Source: Thalassotalea_E sp964620605
GTDB taxonomy: Bacteria > Pseudomonadota > Gammaproteobacteria > Enterobacterales > Alteromonadaceae
DNA: 64,000 nt
Assembly: GCA_964620605.1 (NCBI GenBank)
Contig: CAZUHQ010000003.1
Span: forward strand, 1 to 64,000
Direction: 5' to 3'
Of this stretch, positions 63,300 through 64,000 are shown piece after piece. Made by a program: the position numbers and the translations under genes. Every line of letters starts with the position of its first letter. Position 1 is the stretch's first letter. The notes beneath the pieces are model-generated. The model saw nothing but the letters and a program-made list of their open reading frames with translations. It did no database searches and had not been told where the DNA came from.

Positions 63300-64000
63300 T
63301 TGGAACATGCTCTCTGGCAACGATGCCTCTCTATTTTACAAGAGGAACTTCCTGCCCAACAATTCAGTATGTGGATCCGTCCGTTACAATGTGTAATCGA
63401 TGCTAATATCATGACCTTGTATGCACCTAATCGTTTTGTATTGGATTGGGTTAGAGATAAGTATGTTGATCGGATCAACGAGCTAGTTTCATTAGAAGAA
63501 TCAGGGAATCCACCATTACTGCGTTTTGATGTTGGTAGTATTCCTAAAACCGATGCTGTGGTAAAGGAAGACGATAAGGCGTTTGCCCCGAAAAAAACTG
63601 CCAATAGCAATAATGAAAAAAGTACTAATTTTCCAGAAGCCAACCTGCCGAAGAAAACCAATGTTCGCGTTAATTATACCTTTGATAACTTTGTAGAAGG
63701 TAAGTCGAATCAGTTAGCCCGTGCTGCCGCTTCTCAAGTCGCTGATAATCCAGGTACTGCATATAATCCGTTGTTTATCTACGGCGGTACCGGCTTAGGT
63801 AAAACCCACTTGCTTCATGCGGTCGGTAACGGCATTTTATTAAATAAGCCGAATGCCAAAATTGCCTATATGCATTCGGAGCGTTTTGTTCAGGACATGG
63901 TACGGGCGCTGCAAAACAATGCAATTGAAAAATTTAAGCAATATTATCGTAGTGTTGATGCCTTGTTGATCGATGATATTCAGTTTTTCGCCAACAAAGA
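63300..64000 (+). CDS. dnaA: DnaA, replication initiator (5' part; runs off the window)
   Basis: The frame opens with TTG at 63300, preceded by AGGAG seven bases upstream, and encodes (M)EHALWQRCLSILQEELPAQQ, a standard DnaA domain I, then APNRFVLDWVRDKY. A linker of low conservation follows. Domain III begins near NYTFDNFVEGKSNQLARAAA with the Walker A GGTGLGKTH and Walker B LLIDDIQFFANKE at the window edge. About 233 residues are present; the DNA-binding domain IV is outside. The use of TTG parallels the GTG start of E. coli dnaA, both weakening translation. Confidence 0.97.
   Translation, partial: MEHALWQRCLSILQEELPAQQFSMWIRPLQCVIDANIMTLYAPNRFVLDWVRDKYVDRINELVSLEESGNPPLLRFDVGSIPKTDAVVKEDDKAFAPKKTANSNNEKSTNFPEANLPKKTNVRVNYTFDNFVEGKSNQLARAAASQVADNPGTAYNPLFIYGGTGLGKTHLLHAVGNGILLNKPNAKIAYMHSERFVQDMVRALQNNAIEKFKQYYRSVDALLIDDIQFFANK

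Noticed and set aside
63161..63661. Minus-strand open frame of 166 codons opposite dnaA
   Set aside because: It overlaps the certain dnaA coding sequence and its promoter, has no recognisable family, and is an antisense shadow.

Overview
The window reads as the replication-origin arm of a marine gammaproteobacterial chromosome, most likely from the Alteromonadales (Colwelliaceae-like, e.g. Colwellia or Thalassotalea). This rests on AT-rich sequence, the gene order dnaA-rpmH-rnpA-yidD-yidC-mnmE-mioC-oriC-mnmG-rsmG-parA-parB-atpIBEFHAGDC-glmU-deoR-type regulator-glmS, and accessory families typical of that group (SapC-like, YfiR, RAYT/REP). The lineage is an inference; the gene order is directly visible.

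Layout from left to right. 1-979: divergent ftsY (5' part only, with a Pro-Glu hexanucleotide repeat) and rsmD. 991-7506: a serine beta-lactamase-like enzyme, a DUF416/YjaG protein, a large coiled-coil protein, a SapC-like protein, a membrane-anchored XRE regulator and small secreted or membrane proteins. 7749-12762: a compact plus-strand operon of a small secreted protein, a sodium/solute symporter, a 40-residue membrane miniprotein, an aspartate-carbamoyltransferase paralogue that has lost the aspartate-binding loop, and an asparagine-synthetase-type amidotransferase. It looks like a small undescribed ureido/amide metabolite pathway. 12835-18748: a minus-strand four-gene overlapping operon (TonB-dependent receptor, YfiR-like protein, hybrid histidine kinase, HD-GYP response regulator) predicted to couple an outer-membrane or periplasmic signal to c-di-GMP breakdown. 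19018-20382: AraC regulator and GNAT acetyltransferase. 20399-32341: a minus-strand operon of TPR/beta-barrel protein, FecR-domain protein, 1720-residue repeat lipoprotein, CHASE2-adenylate/guanylate cyclase and a large polytopic membrane protein.

32342-40669 is a genomic island abutting the 3' end of glmS, the classic attTn7 position. It holds a 5'- and 3'-truncated tnsA relic of a Tn7-like element and a complete but doubly broken type I restriction-modification operon. hsdM has an in-frame GAA-to-TAA nonsense codon in its conserved SGGEFFTP motif. hsdR is frameshifted by a perfect 10-bp tandem duplication. hsdS carries a REP palindrome inside its central linker and a REP-derived tail. A REP-associated tyrosine transposase (RAYT) bracketed by inverted REPs sits between hsdS and a RhuM-family gene.

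40670-64000 is the conserved core: glmS, its DeoR-type neighbour and glmU; a diiron MBL-fold (ODP-like) protein paired with a soluble MCP-like protein; the complete ATP synthase operon; parAB, rsmG and mnmG; oriC with DnaA boxes and ten clustered GATC sites; mioC, mnmE, yidC, yidD, rnpA and rpmH; and the 5' part of dnaA with a TTG start and a DnaA box inside its promoter. No tRNA, rRNA or CRISPR array was seen. Apart from 32342-32805, oriC (57860-58265) and the dnaA leader (62845-63299), no gene-free gap exceeds 300 bases, and those three are described below.
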